Shown here: piece after piece, positions 49,600 to 63,127 of the stretch
How the letters are laid out: the number at the start of each line of letters is the position of its first letter
Position numbering within the stretch: the first letter of the stretch is position 1
Assembly (NCBI GenBank): GCA_964035795.1
Contig: OZ038326.1
Coordinates: 5,383,062-5,447,061 of the forward strand
Length of the DNA: 64,000 bases
Source of the DNA: Pterobdella sp. o SKG-2022
Lineage: Eukaryota; Annelida; Clitellata; Hirudinida; Piscicolidae
Direction: 5' to 3'
Translations under genes and position numbers: made by a program
Notes under the pieces: generated by a model
What the model was told of the DNA's origin: nothing
Seen by the model: only the letters and a program-made list of their open reading frames with translations
Database searches by the model: none

Positions 49600-52438
49600 A
49601 AAAAATGAGAGTGTTTAAGAGTATGAGAGACCAGACAGGCGGCAAAGTTGAAAGCTTTTTTAATAGAAGCAAAAGTATCTTTAGGAAAGTTTTAGTAAAT
49701 TGCAGTAGTCAAAAAGAAAGAAAACAAGAAAGCTGTAAAGAATTTGAAGAAAAGCATTGTCAGAATAAAAAGAATCTGTCTAATGCAACGGCGTTGATAA
49801 ACCAACAAGCAACAGAAAAAAATCAAAGTTTTAAAAAAAGAAATCCAAGACTGCCAATAGCAAAGAAGAGAATGATTAGAAGAACTTTTTGCCGACTACA
49901 ACTTGGACGTACTTGGCCTCCAAGAAACAAAAAACGAGGAAACAATACAACAAAAAAACAGCACTCTACACTTACCACTACGGTCTCGGATTTGCAGTAA
50001 GTAAGAAATGGACTTATCTCACCACGCACAACATTTCGGACAGAGTTGCAATACTAGAAGGCAATCTCAAAGGTGCACATTTTAAAATAGTGAACTGTTA
50101 TGGACCAACACAAATCCTCTCAAATAAAAAACAAGAAATCTATGAAGAATTTCTTGAAGTACTTCAGGCAAATATAAAAACAAAATCAAACCAAATACTT
50201 ATATTACAAGGAGACTTCAATGCAAAAATAGGCAGAAGCTCAATCAAGTCTACAAACAAAGGCCACTTTTCAAGAGGGTGTGAAAATAAAAATGGCAGCT
50301 TGTTAAAAGAATTTTTGGCAATCAACAATTTAACTGCCACCAACACACTCTTCAAACATCCTGCCAGACACCTAACCACATGGCAAGGAAAACTGAATAA
50401 CAAAATGGTTTTTAACACAATAGACTACATCATCACTCAACAAAAAATCATCAGCTACATCAAAAACTCCAGAAGCTACTCTGGTATAAAACTATCAACA
50501 GATCACAGGCTTGTCAAAGTGATACTGCAAATACCAGAACCCCACCAACTTTGGAAAAAACCTAAACAACAAAATACAAAACTCACTTATCAACAGACAA
50601 ATATCAAAAACTACTCAAATATGATATCAACCAATTTCACAAATATTGAAGATTTTCAAAAAATAATATATAAATCTGCCCTGAAATGTTTCAAAAAGCA
50701 AAGCAACCAACAAATTAAAATAAAAGACCCAGAAATAAACAAACTTAAGAACAAAATCAATAAAATCAGAAACATTTTAAAATAAATCAAACTACAAAAA
50801 TAAACTTAAACAAAGAAAAACACGTCATACAAAAACAAATTAACAAAAAATGCTTAGATAACAAATCTTCAATAAAAGAAGAACAATTGAAAGAAATAGA
50901 AAATTAAAACTACAATCAAAGAATGCATAAAGCAATAAAACAACTAAACATAAAACTCCACCACCTTTCTATACCAACTTTCAACTCACTTCATACTATA
51001 AAGAAAAATTCAACAAGTCTACAACAGCAACACAACAAAAACAAGAAAACCAAACACATATAAATGTCAAAATAACCAATAGTGAAGTCAACTCTGCCAT
51101 AAAATCAATCAAAAACAATAGATCACCAGGCTACGACAATATTGTAGCAGAAATGATGAAAATATTGAGTGCACAACCATTGACAAACTTACTCATATAA
51201 TAAACACCACAATCAACAACAAACAACTTCACCAGCTTGGCCTTGGCATCCTACTCCCTATACCAAAAAAGTAGAAAACATCAGACCAATAATACTACTC
51301 TCCACCATTAGAAAAATAATATCACTCATCACTCTGAATAGGCTAAGACCAACAATAGAAAACTACCTATCACCCAGCCAAGCTGCCTATAGGAAAGGTA
51401 GATCCATAGAAGACATTGTATGGACACTCAAACTAGAAATAGCAAGCACATTAAGCACCAATAACAAAATCACAATCTATGGTATAGACTTATCCTCAGC
51501 CTTTGACTCAGTCAACAGAGTAAAAATGATAGAGATATTGAATACAATCTGCTCCGAAGAAGATATGAAGTTGATATATTTTCTACTCAATGACACCAGT
51601 CTGAGAGTGAAAACCAAAGAAGTAGGACCCCCTTTTGACACCAATATTGGCATTCCTCAAGGAGATGGTCTCAGTCCAGTGCTTTTCACCACATACCTAA
51701 AAGCAGCGTTGAGAGAAGTCAGAAATAATGTCCATGTCCAAGACATTGCGTATGCTGATGATGTTGATTTCATTAGCAAAGATGGCCTCAACCTAAATAT
51801 AGTGGAAAAAATATTGGAAAACTGGAACCTAAAAATGAATCCCACGAAAACGGAGACTCTCAAAATCGGATCAGACAACGAGTGGAAAATGCGAAAAAAC
51901 TGGGCATGCTACTCGATACAAAGCAAGAGTGGAAAAGGCTAAAGCAGCTAACAACAACGGCAATGCTCAAGCTAAAAAAATATGGAACTCGAGCATAACA
52001 AGAAACAAAAAGTTAAACATCTACAAAGCTTACGTTCAAAGCATCATGCTTTTTGGTTGTAGCACGTGGGCAATGGACAAGGGGATGGTTAGATCGGTGG
52101 ACAGTTTAAACCGAAAAATGATGCGGTCAAACCGCATGAAAACAGAAACCGTGAATGCCCTTATTGAACCAGCCTCTCAAATCGTGAAAAGGCGACGCTG
52201 GCAAATGTTAGGCCATATTCTGCGCATGGATGATCTGGTTCCAGCTAAACAATCCACCATCAATTGCCTCAAAAAAAAAAACGCAAAGCGTGGAAGACCT
52301 AGCACCAGCCTTCTCACAACGATCAAACACAATCTAAAAGCCCACAAACTAAACATAGATCAAGCAGTTGAACTGGCGCAAGAAAAGGACCTATGGAAGC
52401 TGGAAAGAAGCCGTACACCGGCGAACGAAAATCTTTAA
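49600..52438 (+). mobile_element. LINE with APE-type endonuclease and reverse transcriptase
   Basis: Near-complete but broken. A Lys/Gln-rich region at 49605-49860 is followed by the endonuclease: LDVLGLQETK near 49903, then after a frameshift YGLGFAVSKKW, ILQGDFNAKIG and LSTDHRLVKV, the last His motif. The RT begins near 51060 with SAIKSIKNNRSPGYDNI, then YGIDLSSAFDSVNR, GIPQGDGLSPVLF and the catalytic IAYADDVDFIS. The end has KKIWNSSITRNKKLNIYKAY, RRRWQMLGHILRMDD and KRGRPSTSLLTT to the stop at 52438. At least three frameshifts and several stops interrupt it. It lies between COG2 and calnexin and is a different LINE family from copies A and B. Confidence 0.9.
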
Positions 52439-53087
52439 AAATATTTGAACACTCAATTTTTGTCTCTTCGTAAACCCTCATAAATAAAATTTAGTGTGCT
52501 TTTTTTCACGTTTTTGATGAAAAAAGGTTTTTACATGGTGTTAAAAGCTATAAAACTTCTCAGAATAATGGTATTACTCTTAATAATTTTTTTCTAGCTG
52601 AAATCATAATAGAAGTTTCTGAAAAAATCGAGTAAGATCACGTTTTTTTTCTTGCTTCCAGCTTTTCTTCATTTCCCACTCAAGTTGAAAGACGTTATTT
52701 TGCTAAGTTAACTTGATGATGATTTATAGTTTTAATAAAAAAGCTTAGTCACTCAAAAAAATTTAGGTCCAAAAACTGATTTGTGTTTTTAATAACACTG
52801 TTTTGGTAATTTAACTTTTAAAAGAGTGTTAACCAATTAAATCTCAGCACGTTTTTCCGTTTTCTTCGGTGATTTTTAGAAACATCAAATCTAAATCGCA
52901 TTTTAGGTAATTAATGTGTTAATTTTTAATTAAAAGTAATTTTTATTAATTAAATAAATCAGTTTCAAAAAATTTAAACCAAAAATATTTTGAATATAAG
53001 CTGGAGGTTTGCCGATTACGGTTTACATTTGAAGTTTTTTGCTGAAATTAAATAAAAGCAATCATTAATTTTCAAAGGAAACTGAAA
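52439..53087. other. Spacer upstream of calnexin
   Basis: AT-rich non-coding sequence between the LINE end and the calnexin start codon. It must contain the calnexin promoter and leader. I could not identify an ER-stress element or other site with confidence. Confidence 0.4.
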
Positions 53088-56000
53088 ATGAAGTGTTTTC
53101 AAATTCTTTTGATCGGAATTCTGCTCTTTTTGAGCTTAAATACACAAGTAAGATGCGATGAAGAAGATGTTGTTGAGGAAGACGAAGATGATTTTGAAGG
53201 ACAGGAAAAAATTCCAGAAGAAATCCCAAAACAAAAGGTTAATTTTAAAAAATTTACATTTCAAGAATATCTAAAATTTCTATATATTGTACAGATTAAC
53301 TTCACGAAGCCGGTGTTAAAGGATAGTCATTATCTGGTGGATTATTTTGAGTCGAATGACAAATTCAGGAAATCGTAAGTTTTTTCATAATGAAATATTT
53401 CATAAGATAAATTATATTACAAAAAATTTTCAACTAGATGGATTATTTCAAAATCGAAAAAAGATGAAGGAGATGAAAATATAGCGAAATACGATGGTGT
53501 GATTATTTTTAAAATTTAATATTCTAAATATTAGATAAACTGAATTTTTCATAAGTGGTTCAAGTATACCATAAAAAACTTGAATAATTTTATGTCTTTC
53601 AAGGGTTCTCCACATTTATTTTCTCTCAATACCATAACTACCATTTGAAAAATTGCTTCAAAGGTGTTTGGTCATTAGAAGAACCAAAGTCATCTGTGGT
53701 GGCAGATGATTTAGCTCTTGTTTTGAAGGTTCTTTTATTATTTTTCTTCATTATGTAATTAATTATTCTAAAAGTCCCATAAGGACAATTATTTAAAAAT
53801 TGTTTCTACTTGAATATTTTCTTAATTCATTTATCATCATCATTTGGATCATTTATGCATCACCATCTTCCAGTCAAAAGCCAAGCACCATGCTATTGCC
53901 AGATACCTCAATGAACCTTTCCACTTCACTGACAAACCTTTTGTTGTTCAGTGAGTTTTTCTATATCTTGCTCACATGGTTTAAATTTTGTATAAGCTAC
54001 TTTAATTTCATTTTCTATATTGAAATTTTGAAAGGCTACAAAGAATAAAAGTTTAAATATTCTTAAGCTCTTTGTTCAATATATTGGCATCTTCCACCAA
54101 TTGAAAAACCACTACAAAGGTATGAAGTGAAACTACAGGAAGGTCAAGAGTGTGGAGGCGCATACATCAAGTTGCTTGCCAAGGAGGACTCACTTGACCT
54201 TGTGGGTGTTTGTGTTTCTCAAAGGCTTCACTATGATATTTGATATTCATTTAAATAGTTGCTTTCATAGATGGCTCTATATTTGCTTTATTGTAATTGC
54301 CAACTGAAATACACACTAGAGCAAGTTCAATGACAAGACTTCCTACTCAATTATGTTTGGACCCGACAAGTGTGGCAATGACCACAAGGTTTGTTACTCA
54401 TACATTCATATAGACCCTCATCATTTGCTCGCTGTGCAAGCAAGTGTGTGGAAACATATAATGAAATTGATAAAATATTTTTTATCTATGTAGTAATTAT
54501 CAGCTATAAAACAAAATGAAGTTTGAAAAATGGCATCCATGTCAGGAATAGCAATCATTTCATTAATTTCTTAATCAAACAATGTTACATGCTTTTGTCA
54601 ACAACGATCCATTGGTTTTTGACACGAATAATTTATTATTATTGTTATGATCAATAGCTCTAATTTTTCTTATTATTCTAATGATCATGAACTCCACAAT
54701 CAATTCCCACAGTTGCACTTCATATATAGATACAAGCACCCAATCAATGGCGAGTACATGGTTGGTGGCGTTTGTTTTTGTGTGCATGTTTCAGTTTATA
54801 TGTTTTTTTTTCTTCATATTTTTGAAATACTCATCAAACATGTGTGCACACATTCACACCCACTCAAACTCAGGAGAAGCATGCCAAGAAGCCATCAGGC
54901 AGTTTGGACTCCTACTTCACTGATAAGAAGACTCATCTATACACTCTCTGTATGTCTGTGTGTATTGCTCATCTATGTCTGTGTATCTTTGTATGGGCTT
55001 TTAGTTATATGTGCTTGTATACTAAATGTAATAGTTTGAGTGCTTGTGTGTCTTTTCTTCATGTTGGATACACTTCTGCAAGTTGTAACAAGGCATAATC
55101 ACTCCACAGTGATCACTCCAGACAACTACTACAGGATATATGTGGATCAATATGAAATCAACTCTGGGTCCCTTCTTACTGATGTTCTGTAAGTTTCTCT
55201 GTGTGCTTTCATCAATTCAAGTTTTTTTTTTACCAAGGATGGGGCTGGTGTATATGTTTAGTATGTGTGTACATATTCATCATTTATATATATACGTATT
55301 TATATTAGATATAATACACAGGCCTCCACTAAATCCTGAGAAGGAGATCTCAGATCCAAATGATCAGAAACCAGCTGACTGGGATGACAGGGAAAGGTAT
55401 ACTATTCTTTTGTTCATCACTTGCTTGTGTCATTTGTTCTTTAGTTTATTAAATTTTATTTGTTGACCTATTTATTAAATATCACTCATTTGTGTTCTTC
55501 TACCTTCCTCTTCTTTGGTTACAGGATTCTTGATGCTACAGCAGTCAAGCCTGATGATTGGTTTGTCATTTATTTCATCATTAAATATTATTGTGTTGCA
55601 AGCTTTACAATATCAAATTTACTAACACCAGTCTATTTTAATTTTATTAGTTTATTACATCTCCATTTAATAGTTTATTTAACATATATGAAATCAAAAA
55701 AATGCAAATGCATCTTCAATATTGATACATAATCACATTAAAATATAATGGCATCAATTATATATCAATATCGTATTGAAATAAGCACATGCACACACAC
55801 TACAAAGGGATGAGAGTCAACCAGAGGAGATAGAGGACCAAGAGGCTGTTATGCCCGATGGGTGGCTCACTTCTGAACCTGCACTCATTCCTGATCCCTC
55901 TTCTGAAAAGCCATCTGATTGGTCTGTTTTGTGTGTGTGTTTGTTGTGCATTATAATATATTGGTTTATGTATATCTACACAGGGATGAAGACATGGATG

Positions 56001-57887
56001 GGGATTGGGAGGCTCCATTGATCAGTCAGTATTTGATCATTATATTTATTAACATTTGAAAAATTGTAAATTGAGACACTGCAGTTAATGCAGCAAAATA
56101 ACCAGACTCAATATGATTATCATATCATCATATATACAGCCCATTTGTTTCGACAGAAGGTAAAGCAAAGGATATATTACACAACAAATACAACCTTTAG
56201 GCAACCCAGCATGTGAATCAGTGCCAGGATGTGGAGAGTGGAAGAGGCCCACCATTAAAAACCCTCTTTACAAGGGCAAGTGGTCTGCCCCTCTTATCGA
56301 CAACCCCAACTATAAGGTGGGGTTGCTTGGGGTTTTGTTTGATGTGATGATGGGTGTGAGGTTCCATGTTTTGGTTGTAGTAGAGGATTTATTTGGTGTT
56401 TGTAGTGTAGTAGATGCTAGTTTTTAAAGATCTGCTGAAATGAAATTATGCAAATCAAACATTAAGTTTTTGTTAGTTAGTTAAACATACAAACTTCAAG
56501 GTAACTACCTTATGCTGACATCTAGTTCATATTAAAAGCTTTGTATGTTTGGTTAACAAATAATAAGTGTTTAATTAAATATGTAAAGCTTTATTGGTGG
56601 TGATAATGGTGGATGCTCATACAGGGTGTATGGAGTGCCAGGAAGATCCCAAACCCAGACTACTTTGAGGATGATAACCCCTTCATGAAACTTCTCCCTA
56701 TTGTCAGTTTTCTTGCTTTCATTATATTACATTCTGTGTTCTGTTTTCTGCTTAATACACAAGTTTTTCTCATTTTTTGTTTTCAGTATTAGTTAAATAA
56801 TTATGTGATTATATTTTCTATCTATTTTATACCTTTTTATTGATTTATGCCACTACAAACCACACAGGCAGCAGTAGGTTTGGAGTTGTGGTCGATGTCA
56901 GAGGACATTGCTTTTGACAACTTCATAGTGAGCACAGACAAGAGTGATGTTGATGAGTTTGCTTCACAAACATGGACCCCTAAGAAGAATGCTGAGGGAG
57001 GCGGAATGGCTGTTAGTTGTGGTGGATTTTCTGGGTGCTTGTTGGAGGGTTTTAATGTTTTCCATTGGTGGGGATATTGTGTGCTGGTTTTGTTAGCTAG
57101 CTGTATGAGGATTGGTTGTATTGTTTTTAAACATGTATGTGAGTCTAATCATGACAACATGCACAAGAACCATAAAAAGCTTAGAATGGCGATTATATTC
57201 GTTACTTCGACGCTTATGTATTGCTGTTAAGATCTAGAGACAAAATATTTGCATAATTCACACCTGACCAACAGAGTGGTATAATGCAGTCAGTGATGGA
57301 TGTCACACAAGAACGACCTTGGTTGTGGGCAGTGATCGCTGTGGTCATTGTCCTCCCCATTATCCTCATCCTTGCATACTGTTGCTTCGGGTCTTCATCC
57401 AAGGTTTGTTGTGTTCATGGGAAGGGTTTATAAAATTTTTTTGAAAGCGGTATTTAGTTTTTGTTTAAACGCAGATTTTTCATTATCATCGATATAGACT
57501 ACATTAAATGTATATCAGTGGTTTTGGTAGTTTACATGGATGATTTTAGTGATGCATTTTCATGCTCCTACAGTCGGATGATGAGGTGGCCCATCGTAAG
57601 AAGACAGATGAGGTTGAGCCCGATGATGAGGGAAGTGAGGAGGAGGAGGAAGAAGAGGAAGGCGAGAAAGAAGAGAGTGATAAAAAGGAAAGGGGGGATG
57701 CTGAGACATCGTTGCCTGAGAATACGGACAAGAAGTTCAAGAAGAGAACCAAGGCTGACCTCGAGGTTCTTTATAATATTTTTGTTTTCATTTTGGTGAT
57801 ATAGTAATATTTTGATTTTTCTAACAAAACTTGGATAATTTTCTAATAATCTGTTGAATAATATCACAGTCAAAGAGGCAAGATTGA
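53088..57887 (+). CDS. CANX: Calnexin, ER lectin chaperone
   Basis: Twenty exons join in phase to 575 codons: 53088-53237, 53295-53374, 53438-53496, 53664-53728, 53874-53950, 54120-54201, 54320-54388, 54713-54760, 54874-54949, 55110-55188, 55322-55396, 55525-55560, 55808-55921, 55984-56024, 56201-56316, 56625-56702, 56868-57011, 57275-57403, 57574-57765 and 57870-57887. It has a signal peptide ([20 protein letters not shown]), a lectin domain with [15 protein letters not shown] and [10 protein letters not shown], and the P-domain arm with [21 protein letters not shown] and [11 protein letters not shown], then [11 protein letters not shown] and [19 protein letters not shown]. One membrane helix follows [12 protein letters not shown], then an acidic cytosolic tail. 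The tail ends SKRQD rather than the RKPRRE-type end of human calnexin. It folds N-glycoproteins in the ER membrane. The first intron is 57 nt and stop-free. Confidence 0.96.
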
Positions 57888-60506
57888 AGAAAACACTAGG
57901 CAAAGTCAAATTCTTAGACATCATATATTTATTAAGTTAATTTATTTATACTTTCGCACCAGGTATTCTTAATTAAGCGTTTTCTATAGTGGATTGATTT
58001 GAATGTCCATTTATTACAAAGAAATTTATGGTTTTTGTTTGAGTTATGATGATTTTCATTATCTTTGTTTTATTTTTCAAATTAACAAGCTCATAGGACT
58101 TCGTTTTTTACAAGCAATTTTAGCTATATCACTGTTTTTAAGTTGATATTTTGTACTTTGTTAATTTTGCCATTCTTTGCTGTTGAGTAAACACTGTAAC
58201 TTCTAATTTCAATCATTGCGATCGATTTTTTTAACGCCACTATGATTCTAACAGATTGCTGGTAGGTTAAATGTTGATTCAGGTGTTCGGTGTGCTGATA
58301 CTGATGCGTAACTATGATCAAATTCTCATCGAAATTGGTGGCGGTTTTAGTTTTATAAAAGGAAAAAGCTAATCAAAATTGTTTAATAAATAGAAAACAA
58401 TCAAATGATAATTGCACTTGATGCACGGTAGAAGAAACATTCGATGGTGTCAACAGGTAAATCATCGCTTATTGTTAACGAGTGTGTGATAATATTTATA
58501 AATACCTTTAAAAGTATCTATGTACAATTTTGAATCATCGCGAGGTTACATTGCTAAGTATTTACAGACTGCATCAATAATAGCTTAGATTGGGGAAGTG
58601 GTGACCATAAAAAAGTAGAAATAAATTTAGGTTAATTGAGCAAAATACGAAGGCCAGTTAGATAATGTTTATCATTGTGTAAAACATTTCAATCGCAAAT
58701 AAAATTAACAAACTCACAAAGAAAAAGCTTTTAAAAATTTCAATCAAAACCAAATCTAAAAACTATTAAAACATTGCTCACATGCGGTTGACTACTAACA
58801 CATCAAGCCTTCTAAGTGTCGTTAAATAACATATATGCCTAGTCGTTAATACACACCATTATGTCTCAGTAATAATCTATCTATCTTCATATATTAATAC
58901 ATATGTATAATATACATATATATGTCATATACACATATAAAATGAATTGTGATGTAAGGCAGTTTGGAGGAACACAAAACAACATTTAAAAGTAAATTCG
59001 ATGTGATTTCTAGAGCGTGTGAAATCTGCAGAAGGAAAAACAAAATCGATCCAATCAATCTCAATTTATATTCAATAAGTTACAAATAAAAAAAACTTAT
59101 TCAGAAGTTAATATATGTTTTGAATTAATATATTGTTATTATTATTATTGATATAAGTAATATCACTGTAAAGTATTGCATTGATACGAGAATAAAATAT
59201 CAAAAGGGAAATGACGCTTTAATACTGATGCGGTCGAAAACAATAACAATAAGAAAAATAAATGAAACAAAAAATAAAAATAAGATTTAATAGCCTATTC
59301 ATCTGTAAAAGAATAAAATAGACATTTCATGGTGGTAGTGCTGAAAAATTGTATTTTTTGTATAAAAAAACTGAGTTAAAACAAAACTAATAACAATAAT
59401 AATAATATAAATAATAAAAAGAATAATATCGGCTGAAAAACCTACATATTTGAGAGCCGGTTGATAAGTTAATGGTTGCTAGGTAGTAATGATAATTTTA
59501 AAGCTGTTATTTATTGAGGACGATAATAAGTGTGTCAACATGGCAGTGAGTGATAATATACGTAGTTATTATAATAACTCAGCATAGACATTGGACTAGC
59601 AAATGAGGAGAACAAAAATGAAATAATATCGAAATGAATTTTTATACAGAAATAAATTAATATTTCTAAAATAGGTCGGTTAATATAAAATAAATTAACT
59701 TTAAATATGGAGAAAATCGAATAAGATAAAACGCATATAAAATGAAAAATAACAAATGCATTTGAAATGGCGTCAACAAGAGAATTTCAGAAGTACTGGT
59801 TTAAATGCGAGTATTTATCCAGAGGGAGGATGGTTGCATATTAAATTCTTAGCAATGCGTTATTAAATATAGTTAATATTACTATTATAACCCTTTTGAT
59901 TTTTTAAAAATAACAAGAACTGAAAACTTAAACAGAATTATTATGCCTAGAATACTAGTGTTACATGGATTAATGATTTAATAATACTTTTGTAGGTGGC
60001 TATATTCGTAATGCTATGTCTACTGAAGTGATATAATACAGTGTTAACTACTATAAAGAATATGCTAGTCTATTGAATTATATAAAAGAATACTAGTGAA
60101 AAATTATAAGGCTTTAAATATCATTGAGAAAGGCGATTAAAACAACTCAAAAATCGAAAATATTCAAAAATTGAAAAATTAAATATTCGAAAAAAGGAAG
60201 GAAAGACACAAGAACAATATCGTCATACTCGAATGAGGAATATAAAATAAGGGAACTAAAAAGGTCTATATAATCTTTGAGCACACTCAGTCGTAAAACC
60301 ACTACAACAAGAAAAAAAATATCATACAGTGTATATTTTATTATCAGTATTATTGTTATAACACAAAAGCATAAAAAACTATTTGAATATACGTCAAACG
60401 AACAAAGAATCTAACACAACATCATCATCGCATGAATCTAACGGTACTTTTTACGTCTTAATGAACAACCCTGCGAGAATATTTAGGGGACTATTTAATT
60501 CTTTGG
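57888..60506. other. Spacer between convergent calnexin and FOXO
   Basis: 2.6 kb of AT-rich sequence with no credible exon on either strand. It probably contains both 3-prime untranslated regions, and a long FOXO 3-prime UTR would fit. There are ATT, TTA and ACATATAT low-complexity runs (58900-58940, 59130-59150). No RNA gene was recognised. Confidence 0.45.
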
Positions 60507-63127
60507 TTACACTTCCTTTTTGTTTTTTGTGCCTTTTTTTGTAGCTTTGAAAGAGACATTTTTGTTACTACCCTCGTCGCTTTGTTCTCCCTTGGCATCG
60601 CAAACATCAGTGTCAGGAGGGTGGGTGAAGGAACCGCCATCATGAGACAGATCATCTCCAGACGTCTGATGCAGTTGGTGGGGAGGTGATGGATCGAAAG
60701 CCGTGTCAAAAAGGTTATCTTGCGAGTCACACGGTAGCAATTGGGGGTCTGTGGAGCTTGTAATGGTGCCTGCCTTCGCCTCGTCTTTGTTGCTCTCTGC
60801 ATTGTTTTCAACATTATTCTTGCTGTTGTTGTTTTCAGTTTTGATGTTGTTGTTGTTGACGTCACTCCCACTGGATAACAACTCAACAATCTTGGGGTAG
60901 AAATCATCCCTGGAGCACGGCGTCAAGACGTCATTGTTGTTGTTATTATTGTTGTTGTTGAATGTTTTATTGAAGTTGTTGGCGGGGTTGTTGTTCTGTA
61001 GGATGTTATATAACAATGGCTTCTCATAATTATCATCGGCGTTCAAACCCGCCATATCACCTCCATCTTCTTTGAAACTGTTGGGTGTCTCATTGGCGTT
61101 GTTTTCTAATGAATTTTCATTTTGCTTATTGTTGTTATTGTTCGGAACAATTTTGAAGTTGAATAATTTACTGACGCCTTTGTTGTTTGTGTTGTTTAAA
61201 ACTGATTTGTTGTTGTAGTTTGTCGTCAGATTTATGATGTAATTATCCCTCAATTCATTGTAATCAAACGGTACGTTATCGTTATTGAAGTCGTTGGTAT
61301 TGATGCAGTCCATACCTCGAAACACATCGTTTTTGAATGTGGTGCTAGCGTGAGATACGCTGTTGTTGTTATTGCGACTTATGTCGTTGATGATGTCTGA
61401 AGTTCTACTTAGGATATTGTTGTAGGTGCTTTTTTCACCATTTCTGTTGTTGTCAATGTTGTGCAGATTGCTGTTTGAGAGAGATACTTGAGTGAGGTTG
61501 TTGATGGAGATGAAGGGGGGTGGAACCAGATCAACCATTTCACTGTCTGCCCCTGACTCGAGGAAAGCTGTCAGACTTTCAGAAGAAATGACAGTCTCGG
61601 TCAGTTGATCAGGTGATGGGGGAAGGTAAGTCCTCCAAGCCTCTTCAGGCATTGAAAATATGTCCATTTGGTTGTTGTTCTTATTAGTGTTATGGGGGAG
61701 AGGGTGGAAAAGATGGATTTGAGAGGGATTATGGTTGAAATGAATGCTGGTCTTGGGATCGTTATCATGGAAATTGTTGAATGACATTTTGCTGTTGGTG
61801 TTGAGAATGAGTTCTTGTGATTCATGGGTAGATGATGTGATGTCATTAAAAAGGCAGTGTTGAGGTTGTTGTTGTGGTCGAAAACAACTTGTTGAAATGT
61901 TGAAGATGTTGTTTGAATTATATTGGTTGAAGTTGTCAAACATGCTCAAGTTTTTAGTTAGGTTCTTGTTAAGAGGGTTGTAGTTGTGGTTATTGTTGAG
62001 ATTGTTTGCATTATTGTTGTTATTGTTGAATGCACTTCTATCCAAAGAACGAAATGCAGTTTCAAAACTGTCAAGTTTCTGGACTCGTTGCTGCTGCTGA
62101 GGGTATTGGAAATGAAAGGGTAATTGCTGCTGGAGATGACAGGGTGACTTATAGAAGGAAGACAAACATGAATTTGAATTATTGAGAGGATCATTGGAAT
62201 CATGGGTACTATTTGGATGGTGGTGGCTAGTTTTTCTTTTTTTGTCAAGAGACTTTGAATCGAGGGTTGAAGATCGTCGCCTGGGTGTCTTCTGCAGACG
62301 ATTATTATTATTGACCATCCACCATGAACTCTTTCCTGCCCCTTCATTCTGTACCCTCACAAAGCGTCCATGCAGGCTCAGGTTGTGTCTTATGGAGTTC
62401 TGAAGTTTTTCATTTTGAAATTTTATACTTGCATTGATTACTTGTAATAAAAAGTTAACTCAAAATGCACTGAGTAGCTTTTTATATAAAATAACTTTGT
62501 CAAAATTTTTTATTTTTGGTATAAAAATATTGCTTAGAAGTTTTAACAAACCTTCCATCCAGCTGAACTGTTTGTATGGCCTTTAGCTCTAAAATAAGGA
62601 ACATTCTCAACCATCCATGAGTAGATTTGATTAAGAGTTAAACGCTGGTTTGGTGAACTTTCTATAGCCTAAAAAATAAAATTTTCAAACTAAAAGTAAT
62701 TTAGATTTTTAATGAGGTTTTCAAAACTGCATGAAAAATTTTTAACTGAAAAAAATAAATATAAAGCAATAATTTAGAAGCAAATTTTAATCAATGTTTT
62801 GAAATAAAATACTCCTACTACCTTAGCAATTAGGTCTGCATAAGACAAACAGCCCCAGGCATTTTTTCTAGCAGATGGCTTTTTCAAATTTATAACTTCA
62901 GTACTACAGCTGGGCAATTCAACCTCATTCTTTCCTAAGCTTGGATCAGGTGAAAGAGTTACTTCTTCCTGAGCTAAATGAATTGGAGGCATTTCTCCCA
63001 TTTGGTTTGTTGTGGTTGTAATTTCAGGCCCATCACACCAAGACATTGATCGTATTCTGTGTTGTTGGTTGTGATGCTGCTGGAAAGAATCTCCATAAGA
63101 TACTCCTGCAAAATCTCCCCCATTCAT
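60507..63127 (-). CDS. FOXO: Forkhead transcription factor FOXO
   Basis: Three exons, 63127-62822, 62668-62552 and 62399-60507, join in phase to 771 codons. The forkhead domain reads [59 protein letters not shown] and [17 protein letters not shown], with the FOXO-specific extra residues before SSAGWK. Two AKT sites are visible: RIRSMSW before the forkhead (the Thr32-type site) and RRRSST after it (the Ser256-type site, within the nuclear localisation signal). A third Ser319-type site was not found. The long tail is very rich in Asn and poly-Asn, unlike vertebrate FOXO. A conserved-looking acidic/hydrophobic patch, [20 protein letters not shown], may be a regulatory segment. FOXO is the nuclear effector of insulin/PI3K signalling. 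Confidence 0.96.

Noticed and set aside
53088..53378. Single 96-codon first exon for calnexin
   Set aside because: The frame is open, but 53238-53294 has GT/AG ends and its removal gives a much better fit to calnexin (PKQK joined to INFTKP).
54647..55098. Open frames of 80-130 codons with hydrophobic runs
   Set aside because: They read through calnexin introns. Only the segments 54713-54760 and 54874-54949 match calnexin.
57546..57924. Minus-strand open frames rich in Ser and Leu
   Set aside because: They are the antisense shadow of the acidic calnexin tail exon.
61601..62347. Additional Thr- and Ile-rich open frames inside FOXO
   Set aside because: They are other reading frames of the poly-Asn codon repeats. 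The forkhead-containing frame is the real one.
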